Shown piece after piece: positions 1 to 6,664 of a stretch of DNA of 9,975 bases (position 1 is its first letter; each line of letters starts with the position of its first letter). A model generated the notes under the pieces. The model searched no databases. It was not told the DNA's origin and worked only from the letters and a program-made list of their open reading frames with translations. Origin of the DNA: Methanobacteriota archaeon (lineage in GTDB: Archaea; Thermoplasmatota; Poseidoniia; Poseidoniales; Thalassarchaeaceae). A program made the position numbers and the translations under genes. Where the stretch lies: NCBI GenBank assembly GCA_014384685.1, contig JACNFL010000126.1:1-9975 (forward strand). Direction: 5' to 3'.

Positions 1-583
1 GGCTGAAAGCCACTTCGTTAGGTTGATCACCGCTACCTACATCTGTACTTACTGAAAAGAGAGGTGTCACATTACTAGAGTAGTAAACAAATAACTCATC
101 GTTGTCAGTTATTGCAGCAACAAACATTCCATCAGGTGACCAATCGGCATCATGTACGAAATTTCCACTAAATTCAACGGATTTCACATTCGTTTTACTT
201 GTTGTGTCCCATATTCGTAACCAGCCATTTGAACTACCCCATCCACCAGTATCCTCTGTTGTCAAATATTTACTTCCATCAAAGTTGAATAATGAAACAT
301 ATTGGTCATCGCTCATTGATTGGCGATTATCTTCTAGAAACCCACCCGCTTGAATCACCCAAGGGTCATTTATGTCACTTGTACCATCACCATCTCTATC
401 AGGGCATCCATCCCTGTCAACAGTGCTATTGCCATATGCTACGGGGCAGTCATCAACACTATCATCGACACCATCCCCATCAGTGTCAAAGGCAGTTGCC
501 ATTGGGCTGAATAAAACTAGAATCATAGTTAGTGAAATCATGATTGCATGGGGCCTTAGATTCACCAACCCCCTTTCTGTCAT
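1..583 (-). CDS. Exported thrombospondin-type-3 / WD40-like surface protein, 5' part (partial)
   Basis: The frame stays open from the ATG at 583 to the window edge, giving about 194 residues with the C-terminus missing. Residues 1-31 look like a signal peptide: Arg at 4 and 10, a hydrophobic core at about 14-27 (IMISLTMILVLFSP), then Ala-Thr-Ala before FDTDGDG. Residues 33-45 and 62-72 are acidic DxDGDG calcium-loop repeats with Cys46 and Cys60, as in thrombospondin type 3 repeats. From about 95 on, motifs such as SLFNFDGSKYL, WLRIWDTTS and ADWSPDGMFVAA resemble WD40/YVTN beta-propeller blades. It is probably a secreted or cell-surface propeller protein; its ligand is unknown. An in-frame ATG at 604 would add seven residues; 583 is preferred because it gives a normal-length signal peptide. 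The gene is divergent from the STAND regulator. Confidence 0.82.
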   Translation of the reverse strand, partial: MTERGLVNLRPHAIMISLTMILVLFSPMATAFDTDGDGVDDSVDDCPVAYGNSTVDRDGCPDRDGDGTSDINDPWVIQAGGFLEDNRQSMSDDQYVSLFNFDGSKYLTTEDTGGWGSSNGWLRIWDTTSKTNVKSVEFSGNFVHDADWSPDGMFVAAITDNDELFVYYSSNVTPLFSVSTDVGSGDQPNEVAFS

Positions 584-641
584 GATATGCGGAACTGCAA
601 TCATAAAAAGGGCTTATGGCGTTCGCGCATCAAAAAACCGC

Positions 642-649
642 TATAAAAA
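642..649 (-). promoter_or_regulatory. TATA-like element in the divergent intergenic region 584-736
   Basis: Read on the minus strand this is TTTTTATA, close to the archaeal TATA consensus. A start of transcription about 25 bp downstream would fall near 618-620, just upstream of the candidate ATGs at 604 and 583. A second AT-rich stretch at 657-671 (around AATAATAAATA) could serve the plus-strand gene at 737, with a leader of roughly 40 nt. Assignment is by position and composition only. No other feature is evident in this 153-bp gap. Confidence 0.4.
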
Positions 650-736
650 GTAAGTAATTCAATAATAAATAGCCCCCAATAGAAGGCAACAGAGAGGCGA
701 ATGCTTCAATGGGGACAATAGTCACAGCGGTTTCAG

Positions 737-2320
737 ATGTCAGAGACTCCACTGCGCGTGTCCCTCTCGGTCAATGACCGCGTATTGCTCCACTTGTTAG
801 AGAATGACCATCAGGCTGACCACTTCATCGTAACCGCTCCAGTTACTCGTCCAGGCATCGCAGAATCTTGTGGTCTTCACCCACCAAATGTTAGCCGTGC
901 CATGCGTCCGTTATTGAAGCAAGGTTTCGTAAGTGAGCACACTCGTCAGATTCGTGGAGAGGCCCGTCGTCAAAAGACGTGGCAATTAACAGAAAATGGT
1001 AGAGAGGAAATTAATAATCGACTACCTAATATCAAGAAGACCAGCGTTCTAATCAGAGGAAGAGATGGAAAAATGCTTGAAGTGGAAGCAAGTGAAGCCT
1101 CAGATAGACTTGACAGTAATCTTACCCTTTTACAAGTGCTAATGATGGTAATCGCCGAAGGAATGTTGCAGTATGGAGATATTCGTCTTGGTCGAATTGA
1201 AAAAGGTGATGACAAACCTCCACCTGGTCGCTTGCAAATCCTAGCCGGAGCACATTCAACCTACCATGTCAGGGCGCCGAAAACTCGCACAGTACATGGT
1301 AGAAGCGACGAGAGAGCCGCTCTTGATGCGTGGTATGAAGGTCGAGAGCCTACTCTCGTTGTTAGCGGGATAGCGGGATGCGGCAAAACAACCCTTGTTT
1401 CTCATTGGCTAAACCAACGTCTTGACGATGAACCAAACCTCAGGGTCATGTATTATCCGTGTCAGCCGTGGGATACTGCTATTGGAATTGCAACAAGTAT
1501 TCTTCACCGTCTTGGAATTGAATCTAAAGGAAGTTTGAGTTGGGACCCTTACGGCATCCTTGAATCGTTACCAATGTCGCCAAGCGGTAAGTTCGATATT
1601 GACCTCTATCGCCGCCGCCTCACTGCCTATCTCACGGACCCTGAAAAACTGAGGGAAAAGGTGTTTGATAAACTAGAAGAAAAGAGCGAGACCCCCCCAT
1701 ATATTTTGTTAGTATTAGATGATGTTCACAACGTTGAAGTTGACTCAGCACACCTATTGGGCTCACTTTTGCAAGTTGCAGATCAAACCCCACTACGAAT
1801 GTTGCTTATCTCACGCACTGCTCTGTCGTTCTACGACCGTCGTGATGTCCACACTCGTGGTTTAGTTTCAGAATTACCTCTCCGAGGACTTAGTTTGGAA
1901 GAAGTGGAACAATGGATTGCTCAGTTTGATGTTCCTTCACCACCTGAACCAGAAGAGGTCCACAAAATGACAGGAGGACACCCCTTAGCCGTTGAATTAT
2001 TAGAGATGTACGGGGATGTTGTACACGGTGATTGGTTAAGATTCCTTGATGAGGAAATATTGCAAGTACTTCCAGAAGAGCACCGTGATTTATTGGGTTA
2101 TTTAGCTGCTGCAGAAAGGCCAATTCCTTGGTCGACATTGGCTTTGGCAGCGGGAGTAGATGGGACCCCTCCCTCTGAATTATTGAGTCGTGGAATCATT
2201 GTAGAATTAGCAGACGGATTATGGTTACACGAGGCAATCCGTGAGAGATTGTTGCGGGAAGTAGGCGAGTCAATGAATGAGCGCCGGAAAGCAATCACAA
2301 CAGCGATGAAAAATATCTAA
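737..2320 (+). CDS. Winged-helix STAND NTPase, probable transcriptional regulator
   Basis: A 527-residue cytoplasmic protein. Residues about 10-95 form a MarR-like winged helix: VTRPGIAESCGLHPPNVSRAMRPL as helix-turn-helix, then GFVSE...RRQKTWQLTENGRE as the wing. A linker (100-180) leads to an HGR box at 187-189, which precedes P-loops in STAND proteins. The ATPase core has Walker A GIAGCGKTT (211-219), Walker B ILLVLDD (323-329), a sensor-1-like Arg360 in LLISR, and the GGHPLA motif (413-418). A second winged-helix-like segment follows at 445-510. STAND ATPases are nucleotide-driven switches that oligomerise on sensing a ligand. With DNA-binding at the N-terminus and no nuclease or TIR-type effector, a regulator is likelier than a defence protein. 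The only in-frame ATG after the stop at 719-721 is 737; no strong ribosome site precedes it. No TPR or other sensor repeat is visible, so the signal is unknown. Confidence 0.85.
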   Translation: MSETPLRVSLSVNDRVLLHLLENDHQADHFIVTAPVTRPGIAESCGLHPPNVSRAMRPLLKQGFVSEHTRQIRGEARRQKTWQLTENGREEINNRLPNIKKTSVLIRGRDGKMLEVEASEASDRLDSNLTLLQVLMMVIAEGMLQYGDIRLGRIEKGDDKPPPGRLQILAGAHSTYHVRAPKTRTVHGRSDERAALDAWYEGREPTLVVSGIAGCGKTTLVSHWLNQRLDDEPNLRVMYYPCQPWDTAIGIATSILHRLGIESKGSLSWDPYGILESLPMSPSGKFDIDLYRRRLTAYLTDPEKLREKVFDKLEEKSETPPYILLVLDDVHNVEVDSAHLLGSLLQVADQTPLRMLLISRTALSFYDRRDVHTRGLVSELPLRGLSLEEVEQWIAQFDVPSPPEPEEVHKMTGGHPLAVELLEMYGDVVHGDWLRFLDEEILQVLPEEHRDLLGYLAAAERPIPWSTLALAAGVDGTPPSELLSRGIIVELADGLWLHEAIRERLLREVGESMNERRKAITTAMKNI

Positions 2321-2332
2321 GAATGAATTAAA

Positions 2333-2656
2333 TCAGTTCATGTGTCGGTTTAACCAATCGTCAAACCCACCTTTTTGCATTGCTCCAGAATGTTGGTCAA
2401 TTGGCTCACCATTGTGGAACAGCACTAGGGTTGGAATACCACGCACTCCAAAGCGACCCGGAGAGTTCTGATTGTGGTCAACATTTACCTTTGCGATGGT
2501 AAGATTATCCCGTTCATCTGCAATTTGTTCTAGCACCGGCGCAATCATTTTGCATGGCCCACACCAAGGGGCCCAAAAATCCACCAAAACCCATTCATTT
2601 TCTGTTGTTACTGTATCAAAAGTCGCGTCTGATGCTTCTACAATTGCTCCTGCCAT
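2333..2656 (-). CDS. trxA: Thioredoxin
   Basis: A full-length, single-domain cytoplasmic thioredoxin of 107 residues. It reduces protein disulfides and is itself recharged by thioredoxin reductase, which is not in the window. The active site WCGPCK has Cys32 and Cys35, exactly the usual numbering. FWAP lies before it, the buried Asp26 (VLVDFW) is present, and the cis-proline is Pro75 in RGIPTLVLF. The C-terminal helix ends in GFDDWLNRHMN. The ATG at 2656 is preceded by AGGAG (2665-2669) at 8 nt spacing, fixing the start. The gene converges on the STAND gene with only 12 bp between stops, so its transcript must end inside the other gene's 3' end. A minus-strand T5 near 2309-2313 could serve. 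The symbol is by family; paralogues elsewhere cannot be excluded. Confidence 0.96.
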   Translation of the reverse strand: MAGAIVEASDATFDTVTTENEWVLVDFWAPWCGPCKMIAPVLEQIADERDNLTIAKVNVDHNQNSPGRFGVRGIPTLVLFHNGEPIDQHSGAMQKGGFDDWLNRHMN

Positions 2657-2673
2657 GTCAATATCTCCTGTGC

Positions 2674-2767
2674 AACCTTTCCCCTCGCACGGGGGTCTTT
2701 GAACCTGCCGTCTTCAATGTGAAGGATTGAGAACCCCTTGCCTCTCGGGTAGTTTGAGGGGAAGGTT
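2674..2767. repeat. Inverted repeat in the trx-rpe divergent leader region
   Basis: The left arm at 2674-2686 (AACCTTTCCCCTC) is the reverse complement of the right arm at 2756-2767 (GAGGGGAAGGTT), apart from one extra T. In effect both divergent transcripts carry the same purine-rich word in their leaders: abutting the GTG of rpe, and about 17 nt upstream of the thioredoxin ATG. In the rpe leader the word can act as a ribosome-binding site. A CCCCTTG stretch near 2733-2739 could pair with TGAGGGG at 2755-2761. The 111-bp gap shows no clear TATA box. Confidence 0.55.
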
Positions 2768-3442
2768 GTGATTGTCTGTCCAAGTATTTTGACCGCTGAT
2801 TATTGTAATTTAGGAAAAGTGGTCGATGACGCTGTCGCTGCGGGAATTGAATGGATACATCTTGATGTGATGGATGGTAATTGGGTAATCAACAAAACCA
2901 TCACTTTTGGTCCTGCATTAATCTCATCCATTAGGAAGCGAGTTGGCAGCGATATATTCCTTGATTGTCATTTGATGGTAACCAATGCTGCTGATACTTG
3001 GATGCAATATGTCGATGCTGGAGTTGACTTAGTGATAGCCCATGTTGAAGCAGTAGATGACTTCCCAAAACTGATCACAAATTTGCATGATGCAGGCTGT
3101 CAGGCAGGTTTAGTCTTGAATCCAGCAACAACTCTTGATGATGTTCTCCCCCTTCTCCCAGATCTTGACCTAGTGCTTGTCATGTCAGTGGTTCCTGGAA
3201 AGGGTGGTCAATCTTTCATGCCTGAAGTAGAAGATAAGGTGCGCACTCTTAGAGCGGCAGTAGATGAACAAATATCTCAAGGTGGTAGAGCAACGAAATT
3301 AATGATAGATGGTGGCATCAAAGCTCACAATATTGCAGAAGTTGCAGATTGGGGTATTGAGGCTGCAGTAGTTGGTTCAGGTCTCATAAATGATAATGGA
3401 ACAATCGCTGAAAACCTTGCAGAAATCAATTCTGCACTCTAG
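2768..3442 (+). CDS. rpe: Ribulose-phosphate 3-epimerase
   Basis: A 224-residue TIM-barrel enzyme of normal family length that interconverts ribulose 5-phosphate and xylulose 5-phosphate in the pentose phosphate pathway. The N-terminus MIVCPSILTAD matches the family start, so the GTG at 2768 is the initiator, with the purine-rich GAGGGGAAGG immediately upstream. Metal and catalytic residues are in place: Ser6, His31 and Asp33 in HLDVMDG, acid/base Asp36, His68 in DCHLMV and Asp181 in MIDGGI. Met35, Met70 and Met139 match the methionines near the active site. The phosphate loops are PGKGGQSF (143-150) and VVGSG (201-205). Two usually conserved stretches differ: the common MTVNPGFGGQSF reads MSVVPGKGGQSF, and GxFVPNxT reads GNWVINKT. 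The fold and chemistry should hold. It is divergent from thioredoxin and 59 bp upstream of bolA. Confidence 0.95.
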   Translation: MIVCPSILTADYCNLGKVVDDAVAAGIEWIHLDVMDGNWVINKTITFGPALISSIRKRVGSDIFLDCHLMVTNAADTWMQYVDAGVDLVIAHVEAVDDFPKLITNLHDAGCQAGLVLNPATTLDDVLPLLPDLDLVLVMSVVPGKGGQSFMPEVEDKVRTLRAAVDEQISQGGRATKLMIDGGIKAHNIAEVADWGIEAAVVGSGLINDNGTIAENLAEINSAL

Positions 3443-3501
3443 GTTAGTGCAAGAGTCCTCAACACGAGGGTTGAAAATGGTCTAACGCAGCCAATGAATC
3501 A

Positions 3502-3834
3502 ATGCCTACCGCCGAGTGGATGGTTGAACAGGTCAAAGAGGTCTATCCTAATGCAGAAGTTGAAGCAACTGATACTACAGGAGGTGGCGACCATTGGTTC
3601 GTACGAATTGTGGACATAGGATTTGAGGGTGTGAGATTATTCAAGCGGCAGAAGCCGGTTATTCAGCACTTTAAACAACACATCCAGACTAATTATGTAC
3701 ATGCTCTTGATCTTAAATGCCAGACTCCGGAAGAGGCAGAAAAGAGTAGTGGTGATGAACCATTTTCACCGCATGAGGCAAAGAGAAGCAAATTCGTTGG
3801 CTTACAAGTTCGACGAACAAACAAGGAGGAATAA
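3502..3834 (+). CDS. BolA-like protein
   Basis: A 110-residue protein. Residues 1-80 match the BolA/IbaG fold: MVEQVKEVYPNAEVEATDTTGGGDHWFVRIV, then FEGVRLFKRQKPVIQHF and HALDLKCQTPEE. This order (V-D-x-T/S-G-G-G-x-H-x, F-x-G-x, R-x-x, then H-A-L-x-x-K-x-x-T-P-E-E) is diagnostic. His67 is the invariant BolA histidine, while His31 sits in the variable loop where BolA proteins carry a second cluster ligand. BolA proteins bind CGFS glutaredoxins to form a [2Fe-2S] heterodimer used in cluster trafficking or iron sensing. The next gene is such a glutaredoxin, 2 bp away. A charged tail (81-110) goes beyond the usual BolA end. The ATG at 3502 is chosen because the nearby ATG at 3494 is out of frame. 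No good ribosome site precedes it; a short TCAAC/GTTGA hairpin lies at 3459-3474. Confidence 0.88.
   Translation: MPTAEWMVEQVKEVYPNAEVEATDTTGGGDHWFVRIVDIGFEGVRLFKRQKPVIQHFKQHIQTNYVHALDLKCQTPEEAEKSSGDEPFSPHEAKRSKFVGLQVRRTNKEE
3823..3830 (+). promoter_or_regulatory. Strong ribosome-binding site for the CGFS glutaredoxin
   Basis: AAGGAGGA is a near-perfect Shine-Dalgarno sequence, 6 nt before the ATG at 3837. It lies inside the last codons of the BolA-like gene, so the two proteins are very likely made from one transcript, with the glutaredoxin efficiently reinitiated. Confidence 0.85.
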
Positions 3835-3836
3835 AA

Positions 3837-4160
3837 ATGACAGAATTTAATTGGACAGGAGAAGAATTACAGGAAATTGTTGATGGGAACAGATTAGTTC
3901 TCTTCATGAAAGGAACGCCAGAGCAACCACAATGCGGTTTTTCCGCCCGTGCTGCAATGGTGTTTCAACAGTTGGAGATGCCATTTGTAACTGTTAATAT
4001 CTTGGCTGATCCACGAGCAATTCCAGCAGTATGCGAGTGGTCAGATTGGCCAACGATGCCACAATGCTTCATTGATGGCGAACTCATCGGTGGCTCAGAT
4101 ATTGCTCTAGAGATGTTTGAATCAGGTGAACTTCAAGAAATGATTACTGAAGGCGCTTAG
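3837..4160 (+). CDS. Monothiol glutaredoxin, CGFS type (Grx4/GrxD family)
   Basis: A 107-residue glutaredoxin-fold protein, the single-domain length typical of E. coli GrxD. The sequence LVLFMKGTPEQPQCGFSARA holds Lys25 and the active-site CGFS at 33-36, with a single Cys instead of CPYC. WPTMPQCFIDGELIGGSDI (71-89) has cis-Pro75, the WP-x-x-PQ glutathione-binding motif and the GGSD loop. CGFS proteins do little disulfide chemistry. As dimers, or with BolA, they carry a glutathione-ligated [2Fe-2S] cluster and deliver it to client proteins. Extra cysteines at 66 and 77 are not part of the family motif. The gene starts 2 bp after the BolA-like gene behind a strong Shine-Dalgarno site, and converges on the flippase gene with 17 bp between stops. 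If the host is archaeal, glutathione may be absent and another thiol would have to complete the cluster. Confidence 0.93.
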   Translation: MTEFNWTGEELQEIVDGNRLVLFMKGTPEQPQCGFSARAAMVFQQLEMPFVTVNILADPRAIPAVCEWSDWPTMPQCFIDGELIGGSDIALEMFESGELQEMITEGA

Positions 4161-4177
4161 TGCAATTATTGATTAAT

Positions 4178-5461
4178 TCATTCAGCGAGTGGTTCTACCT
4201 CAGATTTTTCAATTCCCGCCCCCATAAAGGCGAGAGCGAAGACGATTAGAGAGGCAAAAGCAGCGGCACCGGTTGCTCCCACAACAGCACTTGGTTGGCT
4301 AGGAATTAGATATATGGAAGCGGCTATGCTTACAGCAATCCCAACCCACAGAATCCTAGTATAATTCCAAGGTTTTTCACTCACTTGGATTAAGGATAGA
4401 GAAGGACTTGCCATCGCATGAAATAACCAGGCTAATAGAAGTACAAGAAATGGTTTAGTCACTACATTTGCGTAATCTGGAAAGAGAGTATCAAAGGCAA
4501 ACGGGCCAATAATCATTCCAATTCCGGCACCTATTGGGCCTAAGATTCCACAAGCAAAGAAGGCGCGCTTGTAGCGGTGAGTCAACTTTTCCAAATCATC
4601 GCGTACCTCGCCAAACCATGATAGCAACACAGCCCTTAGTGAGAGTATTGGGCCATATCCCGCAATAAAGCCAAGCCAGGCAATTTGGAAAACCGCCACA
4701 TCTTCTGGAGCCGCCAATATTCCTAGTAGCAATTTTTCAATTCTAACATTGATAACCAAGGCCGCAGAAGCAAACAGGAATGGCAGACCTGTGTTAACTA
4801 ACTCTTTCATCCCCATATCGTTGATTTCAGGGAGAGGTTGTGTTGGTTCTTGCAGACGAGGTTTGATTTTTCTAAGCCAAACTAACACAGTGATTGCTAG
4901 GGCAATAATTGGTCCGAATAGAGTTGCTTGAGCAAATTGCTCAACGGTACCATTTGCCCAACTTATCATTAGAAGTGCGACTACTCCCCTGTCAACAACT
5001 CGAACAATTGCTTCCCAGCGCGCTTCACCAAGAGAACGCATCCCCGCTCTTAGGGAATAGGTAACCACCTGAAGTCCAGCAGCGATGGCGAGAAGAAACG
5101 CTGGCACCAACCAACCTCCAAACAACATCACACCAACATAAGCACCGAGTAATCCAATCAATACCATCAATGGAAATTGAAAAGAAACAATTCTTGAAGT
5201 AAGGCTACTTAACTTACTACCAAGTCTACCACCATCGCGTGCAATTAGTGTAGGGAGTCCAAGGTCTACAAGTATAACACAGACATGGAAAAAGTCGAGC
5301 AGTAACACGAATGTTCCATAATCATCGCTAAGCAAAGCTCGTGTCAAAACTACGTGAATGATGATTCCAAACACTAGGTTAATCGCATCTGCTCCAGAGA
5401 GCCAAAGTGTGTCCCTTTGAGGAACTACTTTCCGTTTGGAAATCTCTTCTTCCCCAGTCAT
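4178..5461 (-). CDS. Polysaccharide / lipid-linked oligosaccharide flippase (Wzx-like, MOP superfamily)
   Basis: A 427-residue integral membrane protein with about 12 hydrophobic segments, for example 23-40, 50-72, 96-113, 115-135, 157-170, 180-197, 225-238, 255-280, 300-322, 336-355, 369-386 and 394-415. The N-terminal part (LWLSGADAINLVFGIIIHVVLTRALLSDDYGTFVLL, then VDLGLPTLIARD) is the standard opening of polysaccharide-export flippases such as Wzx/RfbX. These move lipid-linked sugars across the cytoplasmic membrane. Here the load would be the oligosaccharide built by the adjacent glycosyltransferases. The length is normal for the family and no break is seen. Its ATG at 5461 directly follows the stop codon of the upstream glycosyltransferase, implying one transcript and coupled translation. 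Substrate specificity cannot be read from the sequence. Confidence 0.87.
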   Translation of the reverse strand: MTGEEEISKRKVVPQRDTLWLSGADAINLVFGIIIHVVLTRALLSDDYGTFVLLLDFFHVCVILVDLGLPTLIARDGGRLGSKLSSLTSRIVSFQFPLMVLIGLLGAYVGVMLFGGWLVPAFLLAIAAGLQVVTYSLRAGMRSLGEARWEAIVRVVDRGVVALLMISWANGTVEQFAQATLFGPIIALAITVLVWLRKIKPRLQEPTQPLPEINDMGMKELVNTGLPFLFASAALVINVRIEKLLLGILAAPEDVAVFQIAWLGFIAGYGPILSLRAVLLSWFGEVRDDLEKLTHRYKRAFFACGILGPIGAGIGMIIGPFAFDTLFPDYANVVTKPFLVLLLAWLFHAMASPSLSLIQVSEKPWNYTRILWVGIAVSIAASIYLIPSQPSAVVGATGAAAFASLIVFALAFMGAGIEKSEVEPLAE

Positions 5462-6601
5462 TTAAAGACCCGCCAATTCAGTAAGTTTCAGGTGTAGAGA
5501 TTCAGTGGTTTGTTGCCAATCAAATTCATTTTCAGCATCAATTCTAGCCTTTCTTCCAATGCTAACAAGATCGGAATTCAGTAATTCTTCTACCTGATTT
5601 GCCCATTCTTCTAATGGTGCATTATGTTCAACAAGTTTGACCCAACTTCTTTCTCCAATAGATTTGTGTGGAGTAATATTTGAAAGAATCATAGGTAGGC
5701 CTGCAGCAGCCCATTCACGCACTTTCAGAGGACTTGCTAAACGCCATATTTCACCATCAGGGAGGGGAAATAAAGCGATGTGGCCTGAGGAAAGAAATTG
5801 GGGTATTTGGTCAGAGGGTAGCGGACCTAAAACCTCCAACCATTCATGATGAGTGGCTGTTTTCTGCAATTCTGTTAAACAATTCCCAGTTCCAGCGATT
5901 CTCATTTTGAAATCAATTCCTCTTGCAGCAATGAGTGAACCAATATCTACTAAACGCATTATTTTTCTTTCTTTATCGAGTTGTCCATGGTGAATAATTG
6001 TCGGCTTCCCAGTAAAATTTGAGGGTTTGAATCTTGAAACATCAACACCCGCTTCTAGAATAATAACGGGTTCAACAATCCGTTTATGCTGGCGATTCCA
6101 TTCAGCTAATGCTTGTGATTTTGGTACCGAACCAACGACTCCGTTTTTGCTGGCTAATTTGTAAGCTCGGCGATATTCAAACCATTGAAGACGCCCAGCA
6201 AGAGAACGGAAAACCGGTGGACTTCTATCAACAATTAGCCATGGGATATTGAACTGAGTCAGTGCTTTATGTGAACCTGCGACCGCTTGCCATTCCACTA
6301 ATGCAATATCAAAATCTCCATCATTCACCACATCTGGCAACTTTTTCTTCAAGTCACTGCCAAAGGTCAGCCACCCTAATCCTGGTTTACGTGATCTTTT
6401 GACTTCGAAAAAAGTATGTTTAGAACTACTTTCGTCTTTATCCAACGCATTTGAAAGACTACTTTGCTGAGGTGCACCACCTTTTGGTGCAACGATTGTG
6501 ACGTCCCATCCCCTTTTTGCCAATGAATTTGTGACTGCTAATTGTGTGGTGCTGGCGAGGTCTTTACCGAGCCGCTTTGCTGTCACCCAGAGAAGTTTCA
6601 C
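5462..6601 (-). CDS. GT4-type glycosyltransferase (GT-B fold)
   Basis: A 379-residue cytoplasmic or membrane-associated GT-B enzyme. The N-terminal domain opens MKLLWVTAKRLGKDLASTTQ..LAKRGWDVTIVAP, the usual first Rossmann strand and helix, followed by FDIALVEWQ (97-105) and WLIVDRSPP. The C-terminal donor domain starts at IIHHGQLDKERK (202-213), runs through MRIAGTG (233-239) and WLEVLGPLPSDQIPQFLSSGHIALFPLPDGE. It ends with RLASPLKVREWAAAGLPMILSN (288-309), the P-x-K-x-x-E-(W/Y)-x-A-x-G-x-P motif that contacts the nucleotide sugar. The GTG at 6601 is chosen because MKLLWVTA matches the family start exactly; the ribosome site is weak. It is the first gene of a two-gene operon with the flippase and is divergent from another GT4 gene. 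Donor and acceptor sugars are unknown. Confidence 0.9.
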   Translation of the reverse strand: MKLLWVTAKRLGKDLASTTQLAVTNSLAKRGWDVTIVAPKGGAPQQSSLSNALDKDESSSKHTFFEVKRSRKPGLGWLTFGSDLKKKLPDVVNDGDFDIALVEWQAVAGSHKALTQFNIPWLIVDRSPPVFRSLAGRLQWFEYRRAYKLASKNGVVGSVPKSQALAEWNRQHKRIVEPVIILEAGVDVSRFKPSNFTGKPTIIHHGQLDKERKIMRLVDIGSLIAARGIDFKMRIAGTGNCLTELQKTATHHEWLEVLGPLPSDQIPQFLSSGHIALFPLPDGEIWRLASPLKVREWAAAGLPMILSNITPHKSIGERSWVKLVEHNAPLEEWANQVEELLNSDLVSIGRKARIDAENEFDWQQTTESLHLKLTELAGL

Positions 6602-6622
6602 GATTACCCGAAATGCCGACTC

Positions 6623-6630
6623 CTATATCG
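6623..6630. promoter_or_regulatory. Possible shared TATA element between divergent glycosyltransferase operons
   Basis: CTATATCG (CGATATAG on the other strand) lies in the middle of the 63-bp gap between the GTG at 6601 and the TTG at 6665. Transcription starting about 25 bp to either side would give a near-leaderless minus transcript and a plus transcript with a leader of roughly 10-15 nt. It is weak compared with the consensus; position is the main argument. Confidence 0.3.
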
Positions 6631-6653
6631 TTGCTACATCTCCCCCGCACCAA

Positions 6654-6659
6654 AGGTGG
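6654..6659 (+). promoter_or_regulatory. Ribosome-binding site that sets a TTG start
   Basis: AGGTGG lies 5 nt before the TTG at 6665. It argues for that TTG as the initiator rather than the in-frame ATG at 6542, which would place the start inside the divergent glycosyltransferase gene. Confidence 0.6.
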
Positions 6660-6664
6660 TTGGG

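Noticed and set aside
102..653. Three overlapping plus-strand reading frames of 72-93 codons
   Set aside because: They lie antisense to the exported DxDGDG/WD40-like gene, have His/Ser/Pro-rich sequences with no family pattern, and the last runs across the divergent promoter region.
737..2320. Antiviral STAND (Avs/NACHT-type) defence protein
   Set aside because: There is no effector domain (nuclease, TIR, protease) and no sensor repeats, the N-terminus is a DNA-binding winged helix, and no other defence gene is nearby. A regulator explains it better.
3459..3474. TCAAC/GTTGA hairpin between rpe and bolA as a terminator
   Set aside because: Only five base pairs and no T-run afterwards. rpe, bolA and the glutaredoxin gene could be read as one transcript.
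4161..4177. Near-palindromic AT-rich 17-bp gap between the convergent glutaredoxin and flippase genes as a regulatory site
   Set aside because: It lies between two stop codons and is simply AT-rich; at most it aids termination on both strands.
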